DNA of 64,000 nt, from assembly GCF_049532895.1 (NCBI RefSeq), contig NZ_CP064031.1, positions 310,001 through 374,000 on the forward strand, written 5' to 3'. Origin of the DNA: Dyella_B acidisoli (GTDB taxonomy: Bacteria; Pseudomonadota; Gammaproteobacteria; Xanthomonadales; Rhodanobacteraceae). Numbering within the stretch: the stretch's first letter is position 1; every line of letters begins with the position of its first letter. A program made the translations under genes and the position numbers. The notes below the pieces were generated by a model that searched no databases, was not told the DNA's origin, and saw only the letters and a list, made by a program, of their open reading frames with translations. This document shows, in pieces, positions 45,109 through 53,575 of this stretch.

Positions 45109-45241
45109 GCTCCCCCGGCCCGGCTCCGTTGACGATTGTGGAGTCGGGTCTTTTTCAAGGCGCGATCGCCGTAGTCGTCCCTAGGACATCGTTGCGCGGC
45201 CGTGCCGCAACGACGACACTCCATCCCCGGGAGACGACCTT

Positions 45242-46810
45242 ATGTCCAAGTTCCGAGCCGTTATTCGCTCCATCGCGATTGCCGCGGCGCTGTCGCTGCT
45301 GTCCGTCCCTTCGTTTGCACGCGAGAATCCGGTTGCGGCAAAGCCCGCACAGCAGGCATCCGGCGTCTACTACGAAATCTTCGTCCGTGCGTTCTACGAC
45401 ACCAACGGCGACGGCATCGGCGATCTCAATGGCGTGACCGCCAAGCTCGACTACATCAAGTCGCTGGGTGTCAGCGGTATCTGGCTGATGCCGATCAATC
45501 CCTCGCCGAGCTACCACGGCTACGACATCACCGACTACGAAGGCATCAATCCGCAGTACGGCACGCTGCAGGACTTCAAGAAGCTGGTGGCTGAAGCGCA
45601 TAAGCGCGGCATCAAGGTGGTGATCGACATGGTGATCAACCACACCAGCGATCAGCATCCGTGGTTCAAGGCGGCGCTGGATCCGAAGGACCCGCATCAC
45701 GACTGGTACCTGTGGGCGAAGCCGGGCACTGATCTGCAAGCTGTCAGCGCGGTTGGTGGTCCTGCCTGGCATCGCGCTTCGAATGGCGCGTATTACGAAG
45801 GCACCTTTGTGAGTGCCATGCCCGACCTCAATTACGATAACCCGGCCGTGCGCAAGGAAATGATCGACGTGGGCCGCTTCTGGCTGAAGCAGGGCGTGGA
45901 TGGTTTTCGTCTGGATGCAGCCCAGCACATCTACGATGATTTACGCACCGATATGGGTGATCCCATCGCGTTGCAGAAGAACGTTCGCTGGTGGAGCGAA
46001 TATCGCCATGCGCTGGAAGCGACCAATCCACGCGTGTGGCTGGTGGGCGAAGTGGCACGCCAGAACCCGGACGATCTAACGCCGTACATGGGCCCGTTGA
46101 ATACCGTGTTCAATTTTCCGGTTGCGGCGCAGCTGATCGAAAGCGTGAACCAGGAGCGCAATCTCGGCATTGGCCGCGGCCTCGAATACACCTATGCAGC
46201 CTATCGCGCCCACGCGCGTGGCGATTTCGACGACGCGCCGTTCCTCTCCAATCACGATCAGCAACGCGTGATGAGCCAGCTCGACGACAACATGGCGCAC
46301 ATGCGCCTAGCTGCTGCGTTGTTGCTGACACTACCTGGGCATCCTTTCATCTACTACGGCGAAGAGCTGGGTATGCAAGGTAGCAAACCGGACGAAAACA
46401 TCCGCGGACCGATGCGCTGGTATCACAACGGTAAAGGTCCGGGTACGGCGAGCTGGAAGGATTGGAGCACCAACGACGATGCCGCTATTTCGGTGGAGGT
46501 ACAGCAGGCCGATCCGGATTCGTTACTCAATCTGTATCGCAAGCTGATCGGCTGGCGTCAGCAAGTGAGCGCGCTGCGCGATGGTGTGCTGCATGACGTA
46601 CCGGTGGCTGATCCGCATGTGTTGGCCTATACGCTGCAGGATGCGCAGTCTCGTGTGCTGGTCGCTCACAACCTGTCGCGTGAGGCGCGCGTGGTTGAGC
46701 TGGGTGCGGATGCGCACGTCACGATGGTGTTGCTGCAAAGCCAGGGCGGTGCGGTGCTGGCAGATGGCAAGCTGACCTTGCCGCCGTATACGACGGTGAT
46801 ATTGCAGTAA
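45242..46810 (+). CDS. Exported GH13 alpha-amylase-family enzyme
   Basis: 522 aa. Signal peptide MSKFRAVIRSIAIAAALSLL, cleavage near SFARE. GH13 features: YYEIFVRAFYDTNGDGIGDLNGV with a calcium-binding-like DTNGDGIGD loop, DMVINHTSDQHPWF (region I), nucleophile Asp in GFRLDAAQH, acid Glu in WLVGEVARQ and Asp in LSNHDQQR; a small C-terminal beta domain ends TLPPYTTVILQ. It probably cleaves alpha-1,4-glucan oligosaccharides in the periplasm. It follows the TonB receptor on the same strand and precedes GH31. Confidence 0.92.
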   Translation: MSKFRAVIRSIAIAAALSLLSVPSFARENPVAAKPAQQASGVYYEIFVRAFYDTNGDGIGDLNGVTAKLDYIKSLGVSGIWLMPINPSPSYHGYDITDYEGINPQYGTLQDFKKLVAEAHKRGIKVVIDMVINHTSDQHPWFKAALDPKDPHHDWYLWAKPGTDLQAVSAVGGPAWHRASNGAYYEGTFVSAMPDLNYDNPAVRKEMIDVGRFWLKQGVDGFRLDAAQHIYDDLRTDMGDPIALQKNVRWWSEYRHALEATNPRVWLVGEVARQNPDDLTPYMGPLNTVFNFPVAAQLIESVNQERNLGIGRGLEYTYAAYRAHARGDFDDAPFLSNHDQQRVMSQLDDNMAHMRLAAALLLTLPGHPFIYYGEELGMQGSKPDENIRGPMRWYHNGKGPGTASWKDWSTNDDAAISVEVQQADPDSLLNLYRKLIGWRQQVSALRDGVLHDVPVADPHVLAYTLQDAQSRVLVAHNLSREARVVELGADAHVTMVLLQSQGGAVLADGKLTLPPYTTVILQ

Positions 46811-46833
46811 TCAGCTGTGTGTCTGATTTGTCC

Positions 46834-46852
46834 CCGCATGCATGACATGCGG
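46834..46852 (+). terminator. Short stem-loop after the amylase gene
   Basis: CCGCATG-CATGA-CATGCGG forms a 7-bp stem 24 nt after the stop; it is followed by TTATAG rather than a U-run, so terminator function is uncertain. Confidence 0.35.
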
Positions 46853-46879
46853 TTATAGTCGGGCGTTTCCGGAATCACC

Positions 46880-46980
46880 CCTCCCCCTGCTTGCAGGGGG
46901 AGGTTGGGGGGGGGGAACACTTGCGGGAAGGTCTATCGCAAGTGTTCACCCCCAGCCCTCCCCTGCAAAGCAGGGGAGGG
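46880..46980. repeat. REP-like inverted pair, family A variant
   Basis: CTCCCCCTGCTTGCAGGGGG and CCCTCCCCTGCAAAGCAGGG stand in opposite orientation. They are joined by AACACTTGCG/CGCAAGTGTT arms that can pair, making a three-stem structure. It fills most of the gap between GH13 and GH31; the same subtype occurs at 49391 and 51096. Confidence 0.85.
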
Positions 46981-47026
46981 AGCAGCACACGCACACGGCA
47001 ACGTTGCAACGAAAAAGGATGGGTGG

Positions 47027-49378
47027 ATGACAACCCTGCGTAAGGTGGCCCTTTGCGGCCTGTTGATGGCCTCGACATTCCACGCGGCCCTCGCTGATCA
47101 AAGCAAACCGGGTTTCCAGCTTGAACATGCCGATGCACGCGGCATCGAGTTGGTGCAAGGCAAAGATCGCATCAGCGTGCGTTTCGTAGCGCCAAATATC
47201 GTGCAGATCCATGGCATGCCACGTGGCATGAGCACGCGATCCAGCGTCGTGATGGATCCGCACGCCTCACGCGACACGCTATCGAATTTGCGCGTTCGCA
47301 CCAGCACGGGCAGCGCCTCCGTAGCCAGCAGCGAACTGGTCGCCACATGGGACAACCAGGCCGCGCGCCTCACCATCGCCGATGCGCAGGGGCATGTGCT
47401 GGTGCAGACGGACCCTTCCGTGCTGATGGATGGCCGTATCGATTTGCAACATGATGCTGCCGATCCGCTTTACGGTATCGGCGGTTACGACGCCTTCGAA
47501 CCCGCCAAAGGTGGCCTGCTGCGCCAGGGCGTGCAAATCGCCAAGGCCGGCGAGCAGGGTTATCCGGGTGGACCGTTCGTATGGAGCACGCGCGGTTACG
47601 GCGTGCTGGTCGACACCGTCGGCGCCAAGTTCGAACTGACGAACGGACATATCGACGTCACCGGCACCAGCCGCGAGGATGTCAGCTATGACGTGATCGC
47701 AGGCACGCCACCGAAAATCTTCACCGCGCTTTCCACGCTCAGTGGCGTACCGCCGATGTTTCCCAAATGGGCGATGGGCTTCACCAACAGCCAGTGGGGC
47801 ATCGATCAGCAGGAACTGCTGGCGATCGTGCACGGTTATCGCAGCCGGCACATTCCGATCGACAACTTCACCTTCGATTTCGATTGGAAGGCCTGGGGCG
47901 ACGACAACTACGGCGAATTTCGTTGGAACGACAAGAAATTTCCGGACGGTCCCAGTGGTGCGCTGAAAACCACGATGGATCAGCTCGGCATGCATATGAC
48001 CGGCATCATGAAGCCGCGCATCCATGTCGACACGGTGGAAGGGCGCTACGCCGAGGCACATGGTTACTGGGTGGCCGGTAAGCCGCAAAATCCCGACTAT
48101 TTCTCGCTCAAGCTCGTGCGTGAGCTGGATTTCGATCAATCCGCAGTGCGTGCGTGGTTCTTCAACGATGCGCTTAAGCGCTCCTTCGACGCTGGCATCG
48201 TCGGTTGGTGGAACGACGAAGCGGACGATACCAACAGCAACACGCAATTCCTCAACATGCAGCGCGCGCTGTATGAAGGGCAGCGTGCCTACGCACCGGC
48301 TCGCGTGTGGTCGATCAATCGCGACTTCTATCTTGGCGCGCAGCGCTACGCCTATGGCCTATGGTCCGGCGACATCGATACCGGCTTCGACAGCATGGCT
48401 GCGCAACGCCAGCGCATGCTGAGCGCAATCGACGTGGGCGAAATGAAGTGGGGCATGGATAGCGGCGGCTTCAAAGGCCATCCGGACAACGAAAATTACG
48501 CGCGTTGGATCGAGTTCGCCGCGTTCGTGCCGATCTTCCGCGTGCACGGCACGCTGGGCGAAAAGCGTCAGCCGTGGGCGTACGGTGCGACTGCGGAAAA
48601 GGCTGCGACCGATGCGATGCGCCTTCGCTATACGCTGATTCCGTACATCTACAGCTACGACCGCACAGCGACGACTGAAGGCGTAGGCATCGTGCGTCCG
48701 CTGACCTTCGATTACCCCGATGATCCGCAAGTGCGCGACGACGTGGATGCCTGGATGTTCGGCGAGAACCTGCTGGTTTCGCCTGTGGTGGTCAAAGGAC
48801 AGACCGAAAAGGACATCTATCTGCCATCAGGGCAGTGGACCGATTACTTCACCGGCAAGGTCTACCAGGGTGGCCAGACCATCCACTATGCCGTGGATGG
48901 CAAGACCTGGAGCGACATTCCGCTCTTCATCCGCGAAGGCGCGATCATTCCCACGCAGCCGGTGATGGATTACGTGGGCGAGCAGCCGGTGAGCGAACTG
49001 ACCGTGGATGTTTTCCCCGCGGATCACGCCACGCACTTCGACTATTACGACGATGACGGCAGCACGTACGCCTATGAGCACGGCGCGTTCTACTCGCAGC
49101 GGTTGAGCACACAGCGAGATGGTGATCGTGTCGAATTTGATATCGAGGCGCCGCATGGTAGCTACAAGCCGGCATTGAAGTATTACCTGGTGAAAGTGCG
49201 CGGTGTAACGGCAAGCAGTGCGGGAGCGCTCAAGGCCTATGCCGGTGTAGATGCGTTGCAGGCGGCGAAGGGCGAGGGCTGGGCAGTGGATCATGATCGC
49301 TATGGCAGCGTGACGCTGTTGCGCGTTGCAGCTGGTCAAACAAGGCATCTGACGCTTCGCGCATCTGACGCGCATTAA
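47027..49378 (+). CDS. Exported GH31 alpha-glycosidase
   Basis: 783 aa. Signal peptide MTTLRKVALCGLLMASTFHA, cleavage near ALADQ. N-terminal galactose-mutarotase-like domain, then a GH31 barrel: MGFTNSQWGIDQQELLAIVH, FDFDWKAWGDDNYGEFRW, the catalytic Asp region IVGWWNDEADDTN, and MDSGGFKGHPDNENYARWIEFAAFVPIFRVHG; C-terminal domain with FDYYDDDGSTYAYEHG. GH31 includes alpha-glucosidases and alpha-xylosidases; with two GH13 neighbours alpha-glucosidase is more likely. AAGGA lies 7 nt before the ATG at 47027; the frame is open further upstream into the repeat. Confidence 0.92.
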   Translation: MTTLRKVALCGLLMASTFHAALADQSKPGFQLEHADARGIELVQGKDRISVRFVAPNIVQIHGMPRGMSTRSSVVMDPHASRDTLSNLRVRTSTGSASVASSELVATWDNQAARLTIADAQGHVLVQTDPSVLMDGRIDLQHDAADPLYGIGGYDAFEPAKGGLLRQGVQIAKAGEQGYPGGPFVWSTRGYGVLVDTVGAKFELTNGHIDVTGTSREDVSYDVIAGTPPKIFTALSTLSGVPPMFPKWAMGFTNSQWGIDQQELLAIVHGYRSRHIPIDNFTFDFDWKAWGDDNYGEFRWNDKKFPDGPSGALKTTMDQLGMHMTGIMKPRIHVDTVEGRYAEAHGYWVAGKPQNPDYFSLKLVRELDFDQSAVRAWFFNDALKRSFDAGIVGWWNDEADDTNSNTQFLNMQRALYEGQRAYAPARVWSINRDFYLGAQRYAYGLWSGDIDTGFDSMAAQRQRMLSAIDVGEMKWGMDSGGFKGHPDNENYARWIEFAAFVPIFRVHGTLGEKRQPWAYGATAEKAATDAMRLRYTLIPYIYSYDRTATTEGVGIVRPLTFDYPDDPQVRDDVDAWMFGENLLVSPVVVKGQTEKDIYLPSGQWTDYFTGKVYQGGQTIHYAVDGKTWSDIPLFIREGAIIPTQPVMDYVGEQPVSELTVDVFPADHATHFDYYDDDGSTYAYEHGAFYSQRLSTQRDGDRVEFDIEAPHGSYKPALKYYLVKVRGVTASSAGALKAYAGVDALQAAKGEGWAVDHDRYGSVTLLRVAAGQTRHLTLRASDAH

Positions 49379-49390
49379 CACGAGAGATAG

Positions 49391-49418
49391 CTCCCTCCCC
49401 TGCAAGCAGGGGAGGGAG
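49391..49418. repeat. Single REP palindrome, family A variant
   Basis: CTCCCTCCCCTGCAAGCAGG continues GGAGGGAG as a perfect stem 12 nt after the GH31 stop. Confidence 0.8.
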
Positions 49419-49483
49419 TGGATTGCGGCGAATCGTGCATTGAACGCAGCCCCTTATCTGTAAGACACTTGAGTCTTCCGAAA

Positions 49484-49495
49484 GTAAACGTTTAC
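49484..49495. promoter_or_regulatory. Perfect 12-bp palindrome upstream of GH39
   Basis: GTAAACGTTTAC, centred on CG, lies 28 bp before the GH39 ATG. It has the form of a LacI/PurR-family operator but differs from the TGAATACGTATGCA boxes, so a different regulator of that family is possible. Confidence 0.5.
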
Positions 49496-49522
49496 ATGTC
49501 GGTAAAGCCTCAAGGAATCACC

Positions 49523-51082
49523 ATGCCCCATCACGCCATGCTACGCCGCACTGCATCAAGGATCGGTCTTGCCGTCCTGCTGGCTTTCGGGGGCGCCCAT
49601 GCTGCAACGCCGCCTTCGCCCGACACCGTCACGCTCAAGGTGGACGCCACGGCGAAGGGTGCAGCCTTTCCGCATTTCTGGGAGCAGATGTTCGGTTCGG
49701 GGCGCGCATCACTCGCGCTGCGGGACGACTACCGCAAGGACATCGAAGCCGTGCATGAAGCGACGGGTTTCGGCTATGTGCGCTTCCACGGCATCTTCGA
49801 TCGCGACGTGGGCTTAGTGCGCCGCGATAAGGATGGCCACATTGCCTACAACTTCTCCTACGTCGACCAGATCTACGACGGCCTGCTGGAGCGAGGCATC
49901 AAGCCGTTCGTCGAGCTGGGCTTCATGCCGCCGGAACTGAGTTCCGATCCGTCGCAGCAGCATGATTTCTGGTACCACCCGAACGTGATGCCGCCGAAGG
50001 ATTACGCCGAGTGGGACGCAATGATCCACGCCTTCGCTGAGCATTTGATTGCGCGCTACGGCATCGACGAAGTGGCCAGCTGGTACTTCGAGGTATGGAA
50101 CGAACCCAACCTCGCCTTCTGGGGCGGCAAGCCGGAGCAGTCCACCTACTACACGTTGTATGACCACACCGCGCGTACGCTGAAGGCGGTCAATCTGCGC
50201 TTGCGCGTCGGCGGCCCGGCGACGGCACAAGCAGCCTGGGTGCCGGATTTTCTCAAGCACGTGCACGATGCGAAGGTACCGGCGGATTTCGTGAGCACGC
50301 ATGTCTATGGCGACGACACGGCGCAGAACGTGTTCAAGACGGAGGAAAACATTCCGCGTGCCGACATGGTATGTCGTTCGGTCGACAAGGTGCATCGCGA
50401 GATCGCCGCATCGCCGTTTCCGAAGATGCCGCTGATCTTCAGCGAGTACAACGCTTCGTACGCCAATCTGCCGAACGTTACCGACACGGTTTACATGGGC
50501 CCGTGGATGGCGAACACGATCCGCGAATGCGCCGGCAAGGTGGAGATCATGAGCTACTGGAGCTTCTCCGATGTGTTCGAGGAGCAGGGCGTGGTGCGCA
50601 ATCCGTTCTACGGCGGCTTCGGCTTAGTTGCGGCCGATCGCATCCCGAAGCCCGCGTACAACGCATTTGCGATGCTGCATCGCTTGGGTAACACGCGCCT
50701 GCCCGTGTCTTCCGATAGCGCGCTGGCTACGCGTCGTGATGATGGCACGGTAGTGCTGGCGCTGTGGAACTATGCGCCGCCAGTGGGTGACACCGATACG
50801 TACACCAAGGGCGAGCCGCAAGGTTCGATGAAACACTTTGATATCGATGTGTCGCATCTGGGCGCGGATGCCAAGGCGACTATGTGGCGTGTGGATGAAA
50901 ATCACGGCAATGCCCTCGCAACCTTCGACGCCATGGGGCGTCCAGATTTCCCCAGTCGCGAGCAAATCGCGCAGTTGCGCGCGGCAGGCAAGGCGGCTGA
51001 ACCGGAATCGCTAACGCTCGAACACGGTCGCTTGCGCGTTGATATTCCGCCGCAGGGGTTAGTTGTCCTTGAACTACATTGA
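49523..51082 (+). CDS. Exported GH39 glycosidase (beta-xylosidase-like)
   Basis: 519 aa. Signal peptide ...TASRIGLAVLLAFGGAHA, then TPPSPDT. GH39 features: HFWEQMFGSGRASLALRDDY, YVRFHGIFDRDVG, acid/base Glu in YFEVWNEPNLAFWGG and nucleophile Glu in PLIFSEYNASYAN, with a C-terminal beta domain. GH39 is best known for beta-xylosidase and alpha-iduronidase; the exact substrate is open. The ATG at 49523 has AAGGA 7 nt upstream. A beta-glycosidase amid alpha-glucan enzymes is unusual. Confidence 0.9.
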   Translation: MPHHAMLRRTASRIGLAVLLAFGGAHAATPPSPDTVTLKVDATAKGAAFPHFWEQMFGSGRASLALRDDYRKDIEAVHEATGFGYVRFHGIFDRDVGLVRRDKDGHIAYNFSYVDQIYDGLLERGIKPFVELGFMPPELSSDPSQQHDFWYHPNVMPPKDYAEWDAMIHAFAEHLIARYGIDEVASWYFEVWNEPNLAFWGGKPEQSTYYTLYDHTARTLKAVNLRLRVGGPATAQAAWVPDFLKHVHDAKVPADFVSTHVYGDDTAQNVFKTEENIPRADMVCRSVDKVHREIAASPFPKMPLIFSEYNASYANLPNVTDTVYMGPWMANTIRECAGKVEIMSYWSFSDVFEEQGVVRNPFYGGFGLVAADRIPKPAYNAFAMLHRLGNTRLPVSSDSALATRRDDGTVVLALWNYAPPVGDTDTYTKGEPQGSMKHFDIDVSHLGADAKATMWRVDENHGNALATFDAMGRPDFPSREQIAQLRAAGKAAEPESLTLEHGRLRVDIPPQGLVVLELH

Positions 51083-51095
51083 GTACGAGATGTAG

Positions 51096-51204
51096 CTCCC
51101 TCCCCTGCTTGCAGGGGAGGGTTGGGTTGGGGTGAGCGCTTGCATGAGACATTCCCGCAAGTGTTCACCCCTTCCCGACCTCCCCCTGCAAGCAGGGGGA
51201 GGAG
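51096..51204. repeat. REP-like inverted pair, family A variant
   Basis: CTCCCTCCCCTGCTTGCAGG and CTCCCCCTGCAAGCAGGGGG lie in opposite orientation with GAGCGCTTGC/GCAAGTGTTCACC inner arms. Together with the LacI-type box it accounts for most of the 312-bp gap 51083-51394, which also holds the promoter of the next gene. Confidence 0.85.
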
Positions 51205-51232
51205 AATGCTGTGGTGAAGAAAGCACATCATA

Positions 51233-51246
51233 TGAATACGTATGCA
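51233..51246. promoter_or_regulatory. LacI-type operator, six-hairpin/MFS operon
   Basis: TGAATACGTATGCA, identical to the box at 42033-42046 and at nearly the same distance from its gene (149 versus 148 bp). Both are preceded by TA and followed about 28-29 bp later by TACCAT. Confidence 0.7.
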
Positions 51247-51394
51247 CAACCCCGCCACAAGCCGCTGGGTTGCCTACCATGCGTGATCACCCCTGCAGAA
51301 CCCTACTCGTGCTGCAGTCGCAGCATGTCCATCGCTTCGCGTCATGACATAACCAGAGGGAGAATCAGTTGAATCACCCATTCGCGGAGCGTGC

Positions 51395-53575
51395 ATGCTG
51401 AGCGTTGCAATGATGGCGGCCCTGGCTGCGGGCGTCCAAGGGGATACATGGCGTGACGACATTGCCTGGCGTGGCGCGCAGGCACATATGAGCACCACAA
51501 GTGACGGACACTTCACCCTGACCGGCCCGTTCGGTAAGCGCGATATCGCGGTGCAGCGCATGCGCGCGGAAACCGCAAGCCCGATGTTCGACGGCCTGTT
51601 CGCCATGGCGCAAGACGAACTGGCCCAGGATTCGGTTACGGCGATCAACGATCCTGCGTTCGATCATGGCCAGCCGATACCGTGCACCTGCTTCGTGACG
51701 GGTGTGAAGTGGCCGTACGTGTGGACGCGCGACCTGTCCTATTCGATCGATCTTGGCTTGTGGAAATTCGATCCGCAGCGCGCGCGCAACGGCTTGAATT
51801 TTAAGCTGTCGGACGTGCGCGATCCTGCACGGCAACAAGGCCTGTATGTGATGCAGGACACCGGTTCGGGCGGCAGTTGGCCGATCAGCACCGACCGCGT
51901 GGCGTGGTTCCTCGGCGCGCAGCATCTGCTCGATGACAAGGCTTTTGCCGATAATGTGTATCGCGCCTTGAACGACACCTTGACGCAGGATCGGCAGTAC
52001 GCCTTCGATGCGGACATGGGGTTGTATCGCGGCGAAACATCTTTCCTCGACTGGCGTGAGCAAACCTATCCGGCGTGGACGGCCGACAATGTTGTATTCA
52101 TCGCGCAATCGTTCGCATTGTCCACCAACGTGCTGCACTATCAGTCGCTGCAGCTTGCTTCGCGTTTGGCGAAAGCGCACGGCGATAGCGCCAAGGTGAA
52201 GCGCTATGAGGAACAAGCCGCCGCCTTGAAAGCCGCAATCAATGCGCATTTCTGGCGCAAGGATCGCGGCATGTACATGAGTTACATCGATGGTGACGGT
52301 ACGCCTTACGACACCTACGATCTGCTTGGTACCGCATTGGCGATTACCAGCGGTGTCGCCGAAGGCGAGGCCGCGCACATCGCGTTGGCGAACTATCCGA
52401 CGTGGCCCGCCGGGAGTCCGGTGATCTGGCCTGAGCGTGCTGATCAGCCGGTCTATCACAATCGTGCGATCTGGCCATTCGTCAGCGCGTATGCCTTGCG
52501 TGCCGCGCGTGTCGTGAATGATCCAGCACGCATTGCGCACGAGCTGCGTTCGATCATGCGCGGCGCTGCGATCGCTGGCTCCAACATGGAGAACTATGAG
52601 CTTGCCACGCAGTCCACACATGTCGACGAAGGCAAGCTCAGCGGCCCAGTGGTCGATTCGCCGCGCCAGTTATGGTCGGTAGCGGCGTATCTGGACATGG
52701 TGAGCGAAGGTGTTTTCGGTCTCGCGCCCGATGGATGGATCGAACCCAAGTTGCCGGTTTCCCTGGTACCCATGCTGTTCGGCGAGCGCGACAGCATCAG
52801 TCTCACGATGCCTGACCGCACCATCACCCTGCGCCGTCCGCACGCATTGCAGGGCGATCTGCTGGTAGCCGATACCACCAAGCAGCATGGAACGGAAACG
52901 GTAGTGACGTTGAAGGTGATCGATGTGTCGGTCATTCCTTTGCGTACCGAGGCGCCACTGTATGCACCCGCAGCGCCCGATGCGCCTTCGATCGAGAAAG
53001 ACAATAGAGGCTGGCGTGTAGAGGCTGACGGCAAAGTAGTGCTGTATGCCGATGGACAACGTGTCGGCCGCATCGATGGCAGCACGTACATCGCGCAAGG
53101 TGCGCAGCCGCCCTGTGTGAGCGTAACGCGCGTGGACGAGCACGGCATCGAATCGCTGCACAGTCCAACGGTTTGTGGCGGAGAGCCCGTAGCCATCGGT
53201 GACGGTTGGCCGCGGTCGTGGACTGCACCCGTTTCCGGCCGCTATCGCATCACGCTGCGCTATGAAAATAATCATGGCCCCATCAACACCGGCGTCACTG
53301 CAGCGGTAAAGATGCTGGTGGCCCATTGCGGTGACACCACGCCGCAGCGCGTGCCGATCGTGATGCCGCATAGCATGGGCGAGCAATCATCCACGTATGG
53401 TGTGATCACCGCGAACGCTGGCGCTGTGTGCCGCTTCGAGCTGGAACAAGGCTTCAACATGAGCGACCTTAGCCATTTCGCGCATTACACGGGCGGCAAG
53501 GGCGGTAGCGAAGGGCCGCTCAATGATGCACGCATTGGCGATCTCATCATCATGCCAGCCGCAGGTGCGCCATGA
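51395..53575 (+). CDS. Six-hairpin (alpha/alpha) glycosidase-like secreted protein
   Basis: 726 aa with a short N-terminal signal-like stretch (MLSVAMMAALAAGVQG). An (alpha/alpha)6-barrel hydrolase pattern is seen: VKWPYVWTRDLSYSIDLGLW, ETSFLDWREQTYPAW, GSPVIWPERADQPVYHNRAIWPFVSAYAL and SPRQLWSVAAYLDMVSEGVFG, followed by a C-terminal domain of about 200 residues that may bind carbohydrate. It resembles glycosidases of the GH15/GH63/rhamnosidase clan type, but I cannot assign a family or linkage. GGAG lies 5 nt before the ATG. It overlaps the MFS gene by 4 bp. Confidence 0.75.
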   Translation: MLSVAMMAALAAGVQGDTWRDDIAWRGAQAHMSTTSDGHFTLTGPFGKRDIAVQRMRAETASPMFDGLFAMAQDELAQDSVTAINDPAFDHGQPIPCTCFVTGVKWPYVWTRDLSYSIDLGLWKFDPQRARNGLNFKLSDVRDPARQQGLYVMQDTGSGGSWPISTDRVAWFLGAQHLLDDKAFADNVYRALNDTLTQDRQYAFDADMGLYRGETSFLDWREQTYPAWTADNVVFIAQSFALSTNVLHYQSLQLASRLAKAHGDSAKVKRYEEQAAALKAAINAHFWRKDRGMYMSYIDGDGTPYDTYDLLGTALAITSGVAEGEAAHIALANYPTWPAGSPVIWPERADQPVYHNRAIWPFVSAYALRAARVVNDPARIAHELRSIMRGAAIAGSNMENYELATQSTHVDEGKLSGPVVDSPRQLWSVAAYLDMVSEGVFGLAPDGWIEPKLPVSLVPMLFGERDSISLTMPDRTITLRRPHALQGDLLVADTTKQHGTETVVTLKVIDVSVIPLRTEAPLYAPAAPDAPSIEKDNRGWRVEADGKVVLYADGQRVGRIDGSTYIAQGAQPPCVSVTRVDEHGIESLHSPTVCGGEPVAIGDGWPRSWTAPVSGRYRITLRYENNHGPINTGVTAAVKMLVAHCGDTTPQRVPIVMPHSMGEQSSTYGVITANAGAVCRFELEQGFNMSDLSHFAHYTGGKGGSEGPLNDARIGDLIIMPAAGAP

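Noticed and set aside
46904..47026. Upstream extension of the GH31 frame
   Set aside because: It translates the REP palindrome; the ATG at 47027 has AAGGA and a proper signal peptide.
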